NCBI GenBank assembly: GCA_963711495.1
Contig: CAVQEK010000013.1
Span: 992,001 to 1,056,000, forward strand
DNA: 64,000 bases
Source: CAVQEK01 sp963711495
Lineage (GTDB): Bacteria > Bacteroidota > Bacteroidia > Cytophagales > Cyclobacteriaceae
Direction of reading: 5' to 3'
Shown here piece by piece: positions 8,673-17,614 of the stretch; position 1 is the stretch's first letter; each line of letters opens with the position of its first letter. The notes beneath the pieces were generated by a model that did not search any database, was not told the origin of the DNA, and worked only from the letters and a program-made list of their open reading frames with translations. The position numbers and the translations under genes were made by a program.

Positions 8673-9827
8673 ATGGACAAATTCGCTGACATTGTACATT
8701 TCATCCGTGGTCTTTATGGTCAACCAGAAGGAGTGATCCCCTTGCATGCGCCGGTCTTTTCCGGCAATGAAAAAAAATACGTCAATGAATGTATCGATAG
8801 CACCATGGTTTCCAGTGTCGGGGGTTTTGTCGATCGGTTTGAACGTCAGATGGCCGAATTCACTGGTGCTTCCTATGCGGTAGCGGCCGTCAATGGTACG
8901 ACTGCCCTGCACCTGGCTTTGTTAGTGGCCGGGGTAAAATCCGGAGAAGAGGTGATCACCCAACCCTTGACTTTTATCGCCACCATCAATGCAATCAAAT
9001 ACCTGGGTGCAGATCCGGTTTTTGTCGATGTGGACCCGGAGACCCTGGGCCTGTCACCCAACAACCTGCGCAGTTTTATTGAAGAGCATAGCACCAAAGG
9101 TAAGGATGGCTGTCTGTACAATAAAAAAACAGGCCGGAAAATTACTGCCTGTGTGCCCATGCATACTTTTGGGCATCCCTGTCGTATAGATGAGATTCAG
9201 GAAATTTGTAGCCACTATCAATTGACTTTGGTGGAAGATGCCGCCGAAAGCCTGGGCAGTTATTACAAAGGAAGACATACCGGGACATTCGGCGATCTGG
9301 GGGTTTTTAGTTTCAATGGTAATAAAACCATCACCAGCGGTGGGGGAGGCATGATCGTGACCAACGACCGCCAATTGGCAGAACGTGCCAGGCACCTGTC
9401 GACCCAGGCCAAGGTAATGCATCCATGGGACTATGTGCATGATGCGGTGGGGTTCAACTACCGGATGCCCAACATCAATGCCGCCCTGGGCGTAGCGCAG
9501 CTTGAACAGATGTTATTATTTTTAGAACAAAAACGCAGAATTGCCGAAACCTATAAAGAATTCTTTGACAGCCTGGACATCAGTTTCATGACAGAGCCGC
9601 ATAATGCCCGATCCAACTATTGGCTCAATGCCATCATCCTGGATGACAGGACAGAAAGGGATGAATTCCTGGCCTACAGCAATGATCGGGGCGTTACGAC
9701 CCGGCCGGCCTGGACATTGATGTCAGCGTTACCCATGTTCAGGGAATGTGTGCATGGCAACCTCGACAACGCCCAAAACCTGGAAGACCGGCTGGTAAAT
9801 ATCCCCAGCAGTGCGACACCATTGTGA
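8673..9827 (+). CDS. LegC-type PLP-dependent sugar aminotransferase (DegT/DnrJ/EryC1)
   Basis: This family (fold-type I, 384 residues) transfers an amino group from glutamate to a 4-keto nucleotide sugar. LegC members act in legionaminic acid and related 4-amino-4,6-dideoxy sugar synthesis. The PLP lysine is Lys218 in SFNGNKTITSGGGG, and the cofactor-binding Asp is Asp189 (VEDAAESLGS). The GTTALHLAL phosphate-binding loop is near residue 75. The insert around residues 138-157 is typical of LegC-like members. A NeuD/PglD-type acyltransferase follows 200 bases later, as expected for amino-sugar N-acylation. The other legionaminate genes (NeuB-, NeuC-like) are absent from the window, so the product may instead be a simpler N-acylated amino sugar. 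Confidence 0.85.
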   Translation: MDKFADIVHFIRGLYGQPEGVIPLHAPVFSGNEKKYVNECIDSTMVSSVGGFVDRFERQMAEFTGASYAVAAVNGTTALHLALLVAGVKSGEEVITQPLTFIATINAIKYLGADPVFVDVDPETLGLSPNNLRSFIEEHSTKGKDGCLYNKKTGRKITACVPMHTFGHPCRIDEIQEICSHYQLTLVEDAAESLGSYYKGRHTGTFGDLGVFSFNGNKTITSGGGGMIVTNDRQLAERARHLSTQAKVMHPWDYVHDAVGFNYRMPNINAALGVAQLEQMLLFLEQKRRIAETYKEFFDSLDISFMTEPHNARSNYWLNAIILDDRTERDEFLAYSNDRGVTTRPAWTLMSALPMFRECVHGNLDNAQNLEDRLVNIPSSATPL

Positions 9828-9960
9828 GGAAGATGAGCATAAATGCACTGAACTACAGTTCAACAACTGAATAAACCGGACAACCTCGAATCGCTGAACT
9901 GTTTTTTGTTTAACCGTGAAATTAAATAAATCAAAAAACACAACTCAACGGTGAAGGACC

Positions 9961-10025
9961 TAAACGATTAAACAGGTATCATCGACTCAAGGATTAAACA
10001 AATCACCAAATCACCACATTAACCA
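9961..10025 (+). repeat. octamer leader array before the neuD-like gene
   Basis: Eight G-poor 8-bp units (taaacgat, taaacagg, attaaaca, aatcacca, aatcacca, cattaacc and others) run directly into the TTG start at 10026. The preceding stretch 9828-9960 holds no gene. Confidence 0.6.
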
Positions 10026-10610
10026 TTGAAAGAAAACATCATCTTAATCGGCGGCGGCGGGCATTGCAAATCCTGCATCGATGTCATTGAGCAGGAAGGG
10101 AGATTTTATATTCAGGGTATTGTCGACACCACGGAAAATCTTGGTAAAAAGGTGCTGGGCTATGAAATAATCGCTATAGATGATCAACTGCAGGACCTGG
10201 CGGGACAATACAACAATTTCCTGATCACCATTGGGCAGATCCGGGATCCATCCAAAAGAATTGCCTTGTATGACTTGCTGATAAAATACGGGGTCCGGTT
10301 GCCGGTCATCATATCGCCAAGGGCCTATGTTTCACCACACGCGCAAATAGGGTCAGGCACCATTGTGATGCATGGGGCCACCATCAATGCTGCGGCACAG
10401 GTAGGCGACAACGCCATCATCAACTCCCGGGCACTGGTGGAGCATGATGCCATGATCGGCGACCATTGTCATATTTCTACCGGGGTCATCATCAACGGTG
10501 GTGTACAGGTGGGCCAGGGGACATTTATTGGCAGCGGGACGGTGACCAAAGAATACATCACCATTCCGGAGTACAGTTTTATCAAAGCGCATCAACTTGT
10601 GAAAGCATGA
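10026..10610 (+). CDS. NeuD/PglD-type sugar O/N-acyltransferase
   Basis: The 194-residue protein combines the PglD/NeuD N-terminal Rossmann-like domain (IILIGGGGHCKSCIDVIE, residues 5-22, binding the nucleotide sugar) with a left-handed beta-helix of hexapeptide repeats (about residues 95-185). The helix carries the acetyl-CoA site, and a conserved His lies in the VEHDAMIGD turn. It probably acetylates the amino sugar made by the aminotransferase just upstream. The start is TTG because no ATG lies upstream in frame near the glycine motif. A second member of the family lies at 61185. Confidence 0.85.
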   Translation: MKENIILIGGGGHCKSCIDVIEQEGRFYIQGIVDTTENLGKKVLGYEIIAIDDQLQDLAGQYNNFLITIGQIRDPSKRIALYDLLIKYGVRLPVIISPRAYVSPHAQIGSGTIVMHGATINAAAQVGDNAIINSRALVEHDAMIGDHCHISTGVIINGGVQVGQGTFIGSGTVTKEYITIPEYSFIKAHQLVKA

Positions 10611-10639
10611 GCATGACAAACTCTAGCAAAGAGGCCGAA

Positions 10640-10832
10640 AACTTCCCGTTGCTTTCAACAAGATTCATCGCAAAACAAACTATGGTGCATTCCCTTTTAA
10701 AATAAAGAGTGAGGGGGTTGTGAAGGTTGAAGTAAAACGATAAACAGGTAAAAAGGGATCAATGTTCCATTGTCATCAACCAGATTCTTCAGCGCATGCG
10801 CACAAGCCATCGCGCCGGGTTTCAGAATGACG
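10640..10832 (+). repeat. repeat B copy and flanking spacer
   Basis: A clear repeat B copy (agattcttcagcgc to cagaatgacg) lies near 10788-10832. The bases before it hold nothing gene-like. Confidence 0.7.
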
Positions 10833-10840
10833 GCCCGAAA

Positions 10841-10909
10841 CGACTAAACGATTCAACAACCAAACAACTAAACATATAAACACATCATCAAATCATCAAG
10901 CCATCAATT
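10841..10909 (+). repeat. octamer leader array
   Basis: Nine exact 8-bp units starting with C (cgactaaa, cgattcaa, caaccaaa, caactaaa, catataaa, cacatcat, caaatcat, caagccat, caattatg) follow repeat B. The last unit ends in the ATG of the next gene. Confidence 0.8.
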
Positions 10910-11113
10910 ATGTCATACAAATTAGATAGAACGGCTTTTAAAGCGCAGACCTTCCAGGAAGCGGATAACAACGTCGAATATTGGAAAAGTAAACCCTATG
11001 AGGAACGTCTGAAAGCAGCCTGGTATCTGATCAGTTGTGCTTATAATTTACCGTTGGACCATCCACCCCGATTAGATAAGACGGTTTTTGCATTCCGTAA
11101 GCACCAACATTAA
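10910..11113 (+). CDS. small protein paired with a nucleotidyltransferase (possible antitoxin-like partner)
   Basis: The 67-residue protein has no signal or membrane segment and contains a YWKSKPYEERLKAAWYLI helix and a DHPPRLDKTVFAFRKHQH tail. Short proteins of this kind are often found directly before AbiEii/MNT-like nucleotidyltransferases in Bacteroidota. Here the stop TAA overlaps the start of the nucleotidyltransferase by one base (TAATG), which shows translational coupling. The function is unknown. A two-gene toxin-antitoxin-like unit is the simplest reading. Confidence 0.7.
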   Translation: MSYKLDRTAFKAQTFQEADNNVEYWKSKPYEERLKAAWYLISCAYNLPLDHPPRLDKTVFAFRKHQH

Positions 11114-11571
11114 TGACAACTATATTTAATGAAGATTTTCTCGAATTCATCCGATGCTTAAATCATCATGAGGTAGAATATATTGTGGTGGGCGGTTACT
11201 CGGTGATTTTGCATGGTTATACAAGAACTACCGGAGATCTGGATCTGTGGATTGAAAAAGAAGGAGAAAATTATCAGAAGTTGGTCGATGCATTTCATGA
11301 ATTTAACATGTCTGTTTTTGACATGACAAAAGAAAATTTTCTAAACAATGATAAAATCGATGTATTCACATTTGGACGGTCACCGGTGGCCATTGATATT
11401 ATGACCTCGGTTAAAGGATTGGAATTTAAAGACTGTTTTAAGAAGGCGCCGGTATATGATTTGGAAGGCCTGGCCATAAGATTTCTTCATATCAATGATC
11501 TGTTGTCTGCAAAGAAAGCCTCCAACAGACCAAAGGACCAGGATGATATAGAACATTTAAACAGGAAATAA
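11113..11571 (+). CDS. nucleotidyltransferase-fold protein (MNT/AbiEii-like)
   Basis: The 152-residue protein has a nucleotidyltransferase signature: a VGGYSVILHGY segment (about residues 27-37) followed by the acidic pair in TTGDLDLWIE (about 40-49). A third acidic position may be in PVAIDIMTSV (near 95). Such proteins transfer NMP groups to proteins or RNA in toxin-antitoxin and abortive-infection systems. Which partner is toxic here cannot be told. It is coupled to the 67-residue gene upstream and lies in the accessory zone between capsule genes, so it is probably not part of polysaccharide synthesis. Confidence 0.75.
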   Translation: MTTIFNEDFLEFIRCLNHHEVEYIVVGGYSVILHGYTRTTGDLDLWIEKEGENYQKLVDAFHEFNMSVFDMTKENFLNNDKIDVFTFGRSPVAIDIMTSVKGLEFKDCFKKAPVYDLEGLAIRFLHINDLLSAKKASNRPKDQDDIEHLNRK

Positions 11572-11609
11572 TGAAGTGTTTTATCCTAACATTCCCTAAG
11601 TCATTATTT

Positions 11610-12812
11610 AATCCGCAGGTTCTCCCGGCATGAGATACTGAAGAAGTTGGAACGAGGGATCAACAAACGTCCCGTTCCGTCTACCAGATTCTTCAGCGCC
11701 AGCGCACAAGCCAAATGCCAACCATTCAGCATGACGTTCCAATATGGGCAGCAGGTATGAAAAAAAAAACAGATAGAACCACACAGCCCACTCCAACCGT
11801 CATCCTTGAGCATCCTTGCGTCGGCTTATGCATTGGAATGCGAAGGATCTGGTAAAAGGACCATAAAAAGTCCCCTCTCGAGTGGGGATTTAGGGGTGTG
11901 TTAATACACAATATACCTCAAACGGAGCCCGTTGTCTTTAACCAGATTCTTCACTACACTGCCAACCATTCAGCATGACGTTTCAAAATGGTAGATGGTA
12001 ACAGATAATAATGAGCGTTATTCCAAAAAAAGAGCGCTGGCCCGGCAAAATAGCGGGGATGGGCAGGCATTGCGGGCGGAAGCATTATTTTGCCTTGATT
12101 TTTCTTTGGTTCGTTTCTTTTCATCTAAGGAAAAGAAATGAACATCCAGACACAACGGCGATACGAAAAAGCTGGCTTGAGGCAAGAACAAAACCAAATA
12201 AATACATGACCAGTGTCGAATTGCATTCAAAAGATTCTTCAATACGCTACGCTTCGTTCTGAATGACGTTTAAAAATGTCAAATGTCAGAAAGACGGGCT
12301 GGCCGGGTAAAATAGCGGGGGTGTGTTGGGTAAAGCGAGGAAGCATTATTTTACCTTGATTTTTCTTTGGTTCTGTTTCTTTTCATCTAAGGAAAAGAAA
12401 TGAACATCCAGACACAACGGCGATACGAAAAAGCTGGCTTGAGGCAAGAACAAAACCAAATAAATACATGACCAGTGTCGAATTGCATTCAAAAGATTCT
12501 TCAATACGCTACGCTTCGTTCTGAATGACGTTTAAAAATGTCAAATGTCAGAAAGACGGGCTGGCCGGGTAAAATAGCGGGGGTGTGTTGGGTAAAGCGA
12601 GGAAGCATTATTTTACCTTGATTTTTCTTTGGTTCTGTTTCTTTTCATCTAAGGAAAAGAAATGAACTTCCAGGCACAACGGCGATACGAAAAAGCTGGC
12701 TTTAGGCTAAGTCAATAGCAAATAAAGATATAAACAACGTTCCGTTGCATTTAACCAGATTCTTCAGCGCCTGCACACAATCCATCGCACCGGGCCTCAG
12801 AATGACGTTTCA
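11610..12812 (+). repeat. repeat mosaic: one C-D-B doublet and three repeat A units
   Basis: A complete C-D-B doublet occupies about 11797-11982. Its arms (cgtcatcct...gaaggatctggt and accagattcttc...catgacg) are inverted copies around a D centre with the CCCC...GGGG hairpin. Three repeat A units follow with cores near 12081, 12342 and 12604, spaced about 262 bp, then a B copy to about 12810. No gene is supported. Confidence 0.85.
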
Positions 12813-13053
12813 AAACGATTTAACAATAAATGTTCTTTACTTCTAATGAGCGTCTTCCCCAGTGTATTATGCGCCAATCGTTACCAGCGAAGTTTTACTT
12901 AGCGCCACTCAACAGAGGACCTTACGAGAAACTGAGATGAAACAAGATTAAGATACTGCCTAACATTTAGAGTTGTAGGCTCGGACGCATCTATTAACCG
13001 GGAATTTTCGTAATTTCGTTTTATATTGGTATAAACCGATTTAATAAAAAAGG
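12813..13053. other. AT-rich spacer before the VapBC-like pair
   Basis: No repeat or gene is recognised. The 40 bases before the next ATG are AT-rich (attttcgtaatttcgttttatattgg region shortened here), which suits a promoter, but no exact TAnnTTTG box is present. Confidence 0.35.
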
Positions 13054-13290
13054 ATGGAAACTTTGATCGTAAAAGTTGACAATAAAAAAAACCGCACATT
13101 TCTTAAAAAACTACTCCATAAATTTGGTTTTGTTATAGAAGTAAAAACAAAACCTTCTATAAAATCAACTAACCCGACACATACGATAAATGTAGCTGGA
13201 AAACTGCATCAATATGCCAATCCTGACAGAATGAACCAAGAAAGTTCAGCATGGCAGAAAGTAGCAAAAGAAAAACATGACACTCATTGA
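13054..13290 (+). CDS. putative VapB-like antitoxin
   Basis: The 78-residue protein is Lys-rich and starts METLIVKVDNKKNRTFLKKLL, a short strand-helix opening seen in many small antitoxins. The rest is polar and probably disordered, ending SSAWQKVAKEKHDTH. It overlaps the PIN-domain gene by 14 bases, the usual antitoxin-then-toxin order. Assignment rests on this context and size; the DNA-binding fold is not clear. Confidence 0.65.
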   Translation: METLIVKVDNKKNRTFLKKLLHKFGFVIEVKTKPSIKSTNPTHTINVAGKLHQYANPDRMNQESSAWQKVAKEKHDTH

Positions 13291-13657
13291 TGCAAACTAT
13301 ATTTTGCGATACCTTCTACAGGATGTCGAGGAAAAGTTCTTAATGGCAAAAGCGGTAATAGAAAAAGAAGAAATTACCATACCCGATTTCATTCTTGCGG
13401 AAGTCGTTTATGTTTTGGAAAAAGTCTATGATATACGACGAAAGGAAATAAAAGGTGTTATTGAGGGCCTTTTGAATTACGAAAATATATTGGTGAGGAG
13501 GAAAGATGCGGTAATAAATTCCTTAGAAGTATATGTAAACCATAAGATCGATTATGCCGACGCTCTTTTGATTGCATATTACCAATCAGGTAAAATTAAT
13601 AAATTACACACCTTTGATAAGAAGATTCTAAGAATAATCTCATCAATAAAATTGTAA
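13277..13657 (+). CDS. PIN-domain ribonuclease toxin (VapC-like)
   Basis: The 126-residue protein is a complete PIN domain. The four acidic metal-binding positions are visible as Asp5 (LIDANYILR), Glu42 (LAEVVYVLE), Asp95 (IDYADALLIAYY) and Asp114 (HTFDKKI). VapC toxins cleave tRNA or rRNA and are neutralised by a cognate antitoxin, here the overlapping upstream gene. The pair sits between blocks of repeats in the accessory zone. Confidence 0.85.
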   Translation: MTLIDANYILRYLLQDVEEKFLMAKAVIEKEEITIPDFILAEVVYVLEKVYDIRRKEIKGVIEGLLNYENILVRRKDAVINSLEVYVNHKIDYADALLIAYYQSGKINKLHTFDKKILRIISSIKL

Positions 13658-13699
13658 TTTTTCACAAATAAATATTTGTTGGAAGTCGGGATTTGAATA

Positions 13700-14612
13700 T
13701 GGACAAGGAACAGATCGGCCCGGTCAAGTCCACACCAGACAAACAATCAACATTCAGTTGCCTTTGAACAGTTTCATTACTGCATTGCCTATCATTCAGC
13801 ATGACTGTACAATATGGGCATACAAGTATGAAAAAAACACAGAAAGAACCCCAACGCCAACCCTTACCGTCATCCTCGAGCATCTAAGTTTTGGCTTGCG
13901 CCTGGCATGCGGAGGATCTGTTAGAAAGAACCATACAAAGTCCCCTCTTGGGCGGGGATTTAGGGGTGTGTTAATACACAATATACATCAAACAGAGCCC
14001 GTTGTCTTTAACCAGATTCTTCACTACACTGCCAACCATTCAGCATGACGTTTCAAAATGGTAGATGGTAACGGATAATAAAGAGCGCTGGCCGGGCTCC
14101 CGATTGTTATCCGGGAAGCGGGCCGGTGCAAGCCCTGAGGGAAGAAGCATTATTTTACCTTGATTTTTCTTTGGTTCTGTTTCTTTTCATCTAAGGAAAA
14201 GAAATGAACATCCAGGTACAACGGCAATACTCAAAAGCTGGCTTTTGGCAAGATAAATAGCAAAGAAAGCTAGGATCAGTGTCAAGTTGCATACAAAAGA
14301 TTCTTCACTGCGCTGCGCTCCGTTCTGAATGACGGTTCAAAATGTCAAATGTCAGAAAGGCGGGCAGGCCGGGTAAAATAGCGGGGGTGCGAAAGCCCTG
14401 AGGGAAGAAGCATTATTTTACCTTGATTTTTCTTTGGTTCCGTTTCTTTTCATCTAAGGAAAAGAAATGAACATCCAGGCACAACGGCGATACGAAAAAG
14501 CTGGCTTGAGGCTAAGTCAATAGCAAATAAAGATATAAACAACATTCCGTTGCATTTAACCAGATTCTTCAGCGCCCAAACACGGGCCATCGCGCCAGGC
14601 TTCAGAATGACG
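13700..14612 (+). repeat. repeat mosaic with C-D-B doublet and two repeat A units
   Basis: A C-D-B doublet spans about 13868-14050, with D near 13936-13978. Two A units follow, with cores near 14146 and 14409 (263 bp apart), then a B copy ending near 14612. The first A unit has an altered 5' part (gattgttatccgggaagcgg) shared with the copy near 51540. Confidence 0.85.
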
Positions 14613-14620
14613 TTTCAAAA

Positions 14621-14693
14621 CGACTAAACGATTAAACAACTCAACGACTAAACACATCAACAAATCAACAAATCAGCACATCATCAAATCATC
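14621..14693 (+). repeat. octamer leader array before the Uma2 gene
   Basis: Nine exact 8-bp units (cgactaaa, cgattaaa, caactcaa, cgactaaa, cacatcaa, caaatcaa, caaatcag, cacatcat, caaatcat) follow repeat B. The ATG lies one base into the next unit. Confidence 0.8.
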
Positions 14694-15335
14694 ATGAAAT
14701 ATGTCACCGACATCAACGATCTGGATCTCAATAAAACCTATACTTATGCCGATTATATAACCTGGCAGTTTAAGGAACGTGTTGAATTGTTGTGGGGGAA
14801 AATAAAGAAGATGACGGCAGCGCCTTCAACAAGGCACCAAAAAGTTGTGGGTGAGTTGTATGTTGCCATTAGAAATACATTGGGCAGGGGAGACTGCCAG
14901 GTGTTTGTAGCACCTTTCGATGTCCGGTTAATGGTAAAAGAGCACAGGGACCACAAATCGGAAAATGTGGTCCAGCCTGATATATGTGTAGTATGTGATG
15001 AAAGCAAGATCGATGAGAGAGGCTGCACAGGTGCCCCGGATCTGATCGTCGAGGTACTTTCTCCGGCGACTTCCACCAGAGATCTGAAAGATAAGCTAAA
15101 ACTTTATGAACAGGCCGGGGTCCCCGAATACTGGGTGGTGGACGCGCATGATGGTATCGTTCATATGTTTGTTGCTGATAAGAACAATAAATATCAGGGG
15201 AGGTATCCAGTGACCGCTGAGGATGAATTAAGTTCAGAAACCATTCCAAGCCTGATCATACAAATGGAAGATATATTTCCGGATATTTTAAAAGAACCGG
15301 AAGAACCTTACGGACCCAATATAAAGCGATGGTAG
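14694..15335 (+). CDS. Uma2-family (DUF820) PD-(D/E)XK endonuclease-like protein
   Basis: The 213-residue protein shows the Uma2 core: a PDICVVCDESK strand (about residues 97-107), DLIVEVLSPATSTRDLKDK (about 118-136) with the conserved Asp and Glu, and YEQAGVPEYWVVD (about 140-152). Uma2 proteins have a restriction-endonuclease-like fold. Their biological role is mostly unknown and they are common in multi-copy accessory sets. Nothing beside it suggests a methylase or other partner. Confidence 0.85.
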   Translation: MKYVTDINDLDLNKTYTYADYITWQFKERVELLWGKIKKMTAAPSTRHQKVVGELYVAIRNTLGRGDCQVFVAPFDVRLMVKEHRDHKSENVVQPDICVVCDESKIDERGCTGAPDLIVEVLSPATSTRDLKDKLKLYEQAGVPEYWVVDAHDGIVHMFVADKNNKYQGRYPVTAEDELSSETIPSLIIQMEDIFPDILKEPEEPYGPNIKRW

Positions 15336-15621
15336 CGGCGCCGGGCCTCAGAATGACGTTCCAATATGGGCAGCAGATGTGAAAAAAAAACAGATAGAAC
15401 CACACAGCCAACCCCTTACGTAATCCTTGAGCATTCCAGAGCTGGCCTGCGTGCAGGAATGCGAAGGATCTGGTCAAAAGAACCATAAAGTTAAGATTAA
15501 CTTGAACATATATTACGCAACAAGTATTCAACAAACTCCCGTTACGTTCCACCAGATTCTTCAGCGCTTGCGCACAACCCATAGCGCGGGGCTTCAGAAT
15601 GACGGTCCTAATGAACATTGA
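15336..15621 (+). repeat. partial B-C-B repeat block
   Basis: A truncated B (3' end only, ggcctcagaatgacgttcc) directly follows the Uma2 stop. A C copy (about 15415-15480) and a full B (about 15552-15604) follow. The 3' base of B lies 17 bases before the GIY-YIG start. Confidence 0.75.
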
Positions 15622-15921
15622 ATGAAAACTAAAGGCGGATGGACATACATCACAACCACAAGAAAAAACACAGTGCTTTACGTTGGCGTGACCTCCGATT
15701 TGCTAAATCGTATAGATGAGCACAAAAACAAAATATTTACTGGGAGCTTTACAGCAAAGTATAATGTTGACAAGCTGGTCTGGTTCGAATTTCACGAGCG
15801 CATTGAAACAGCCATCGAAAGGGAAAAACAGATCAAAGGCTGGCTCAGACGAAAGAAAGTGGCACTGATCAATGAGATGAACACTGGATGGAATGACTTG
15901 TATGACACACTTGATTTGTAA
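15622..15921 (+). CDS. small GIY-YIG nuclease-family protein
   Basis: The 99-residue single-domain protein has the GIY-YIG signature as TYITTT (residues 8-13) and LYVGVTSDLLNRI (19-31), with Arg30 and the Glu of AIEREKQIKGW (about 66-76) in the expected catalytic places. Stand-alone GIY-YIG proteins of this length are frequent in Bacteroidota and often lie among repeats. Their substrate is unknown. It is wedged between repeat B/C blocks on both sides, so an association with repeat mobility is conceivable but untested. Confidence 0.85.
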   Translation: MKTKGGWTYITTTRKNTVLYVGVTSDLLNRIDEHKNKIFTGSFTAKYNVDKLVWFEFHERIETAIEREKQIKGWLRRKKVALINEMNTGWNDLYDTLDL

Positions 15922-15939
15922 TGTAGCCTTGAGAACCCC

Positions 15940-16391
15940 AACGCCAACCCTTACCGTCATCCTCGAGCATCGAGCCCTGGCTTATGCATTGGAATGCGAA
16001 AGATCTGATGGAAAGGACCATAAAAAGTCCCCTCTCGAGCGGGGATTTAGGGGTGTGTTAATACACAATATACATCAAACAGAGCCCGTTGTCTTTAACC
16101 AGATGCTTCGATGTTGGCACAAGCCAAATGCCAACCATTCAGCATGACGTTCCAATATTGGCAGGCAGGTATGAAAAAAACACGGAAAGAACCACGCAGC
16201 CAAACCCTACCGTCATCCTCGAGCATCCTTGCGTCGGCTTGGGCATTGGAATGCGAAGGATCTGGTCGAAAGAACCATGCAAACTTGAACCTAAAAGAAC
16301 CAAACAAGTGTTCATCAAACGTCCCGTTACGTTTCACCAGATTCTTCAGCGCCCGCACACAAGCTATCGCGCCGGGCTTCAGAATGACGGT
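15940..16391 (+). repeat. C-D-B doublet followed by C-B doublet
   Basis: The first doublet (about 15953-16150) contains D near 16021-16065. The second (about 16209-16390) lacks D and has a shorter centre. Both show the inverted arms. Confidence 0.8.
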
Positions 16392-16400
16392 TCAAAAAGA

Positions 16401-16471
16401 CATTGACGCATTGACGCATTGACACATTAAACAATCACCAAATCACCAAATCAAAAAATAAGCAACCATTC
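16401..16471 (+). repeat. octamer leader array before wzm
   Basis: Nine 8-bp units (cattgacg, cattgacg, cattgaca, cattaaac, aatcacca, aatcacca and so on) follow repeat B and run into the ATG at 16472. Confidence 0.75.
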
Positions 16472-17365
16472 ATGGAGGAAACCATCACCATAAAAGATCA
16501 GATCACAAATACCAAAAGCGAAGTACAGGAAAACTGGGACCTGGTGATCAAACCACAGTCAACCTTGCTCGATATCCCCTGGAAAGACATTTGGCGGTAT
16601 CGCGATCTGTTGCTGATGTTCATTAAAAGGGACATTGTCACTGTGTACAAGCAGACCATCCTGGGTCCTATCTGGTATGTGGTTCAGCCCATTTTAATGA
16701 CCCTGATGTATATGTTCATCTTTGGCAAGATCGCCAAACTGTCTACCGACGGCGTACCGCAGGTACTGTTCTACCTGGCGGGCGTGACCATGTGGAATTA
16801 TTTTTCAGAGACCTTTAACAATACCGCCAAAACATTCAAAGACAACCAGCAGATCTTCGGCAAGGTGTATTTTCCCAGACTCATCGTACCGTTGTCCAAA
16901 GTGATCGGTGGCATGGTGAAGTTCGTGATCCAGTTCGGCTTTTTCCTGGCCATATACCTGATTATGTTTTTTAAGGGGGCGGACGTTAGACCCAACACGT
17001 TTATCCTGCTCATGCCCGCGCTGTTGTTGCTCATGGCTGGATTGGGATTGGGAGGGGGCATCATCTTCACCTCACTCACCAACAAGTACCGCGACCTCAC
17101 TTTTCTGTTGCAGTTTGGGGTGCAGATGTTCATGTATGCCACGCCGGTGATCATCCCCTTGTCGGCGGTATCGGAAAAATACCAGTGGATCCTCAAGCTC
17201 AATCCGCTGACGCCGATCTTCGAGTGCTTTAAATACGGCTTTCTGGGGGCAGGTACCTTCAACTGGAATGATCTCGCCTACAGCCTGGGGTTTACAGTGG
17301 TATTGCTGTTTGCAGGCATTGTGATCTTCAACCGCACCGAACGCAGTTTTATTGACACGGTATAA
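16472..17365 (+). CDS. ABC-2 type polysaccharide export permease (Wzm)
   Basis: The 297-residue inner-membrane protein has the ABC2_membrane fold. A cytoplasmic N-terminus contains the WRYRDLLLMFIKRDI amphipathic segment (about residues 43-57). About six membrane helices follow from residue 65, with the GPIWYVVQPIL and LNPLTPIFECFKYGFLG signatures of polysaccharide/teichoic-acid exporters. With Wzt it would move lipid-linked polysaccharide across the inner membrane. The partner ATPase normally sits next door but here lies 3.7 kb downstream. In between are an S23 gene, a truncated wzt remnant, a PIN module and a tandem repeat array. Confidence 0.92.
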   Translation: MEETITIKDQITNTKSEVQENWDLVIKPQSTLLDIPWKDIWRYRDLLLMFIKRDIVTVYKQTILGPIWYVVQPILMTLMYMFIFGKIAKLSTDGVPQVLFYLAGVTMWNYFSETFNNTAKTFKDNQQIFGKVYFPRLIVPLSKVIGGMVKFVIQFGFFLAIYLIMFFKGADVRPNTFILLMPALLLLMAGLGLGGGIIFTSLTNKYRDLTFLLQFGVQMFMYATPVIIPLSAVSEKYQWILKLNPLTPIFECFKYGFLGAGTFNWNDLAYSLGFTVVLLFAGIVIFNRTERSFIDTV

Positions 17366-17500
17366 CGCCAAAGCTTCCTGTGCATCGCCTGCACTGGATG
17401 GCGCATCGGCAGGCGAAGGATCTTGTAGCCAGGGACTGTTGAATCGTCAAACAGTATACCCGTTGATTTAATACAAAAAATCCAAACCAACAAAAACAAA
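17366..17500. other. intergenic spacer with diverged repeat C
   Basis: A diverged C-like palindrome (catcgcctgc...gcaggcgaaggatct, about 17380-17412) follows the wzm stop. The rest is unremarkable. Confidence 0.4.
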
Positions 17501-17614
17501 CAACTCAACGACTCAACAACTAAACGATTAAACAACTAAACAACTAAACAACTCAACATCTAAACAACTAAACAACTCCATCTAAACAACTAAACAACTC
17601 AACATCTAAACAAC
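17501..17614 (+). repeat. octamer leader array with one phase slip
   Basis: About 14 units of 8 bp (caactcaa, cgactcaa, caactaaa, cgattaaa, caactaaa and so on) precede the S23 gene. A 2-bp phase change near 17576 is followed by a second copy of the block catctaaa-caactaaa-caactcaa. That indicates slippage or recombination inside the array. Confidence 0.75.

Noticed and set aside
13796..13981. Recurrent minus-strand ORFs encoding TPLNPRSRGDF-like peptides
   Set aside because: They occur wherever the D/C repeats occur, always with the same frame and short length. They are by-products of the repeat, not a gene family.
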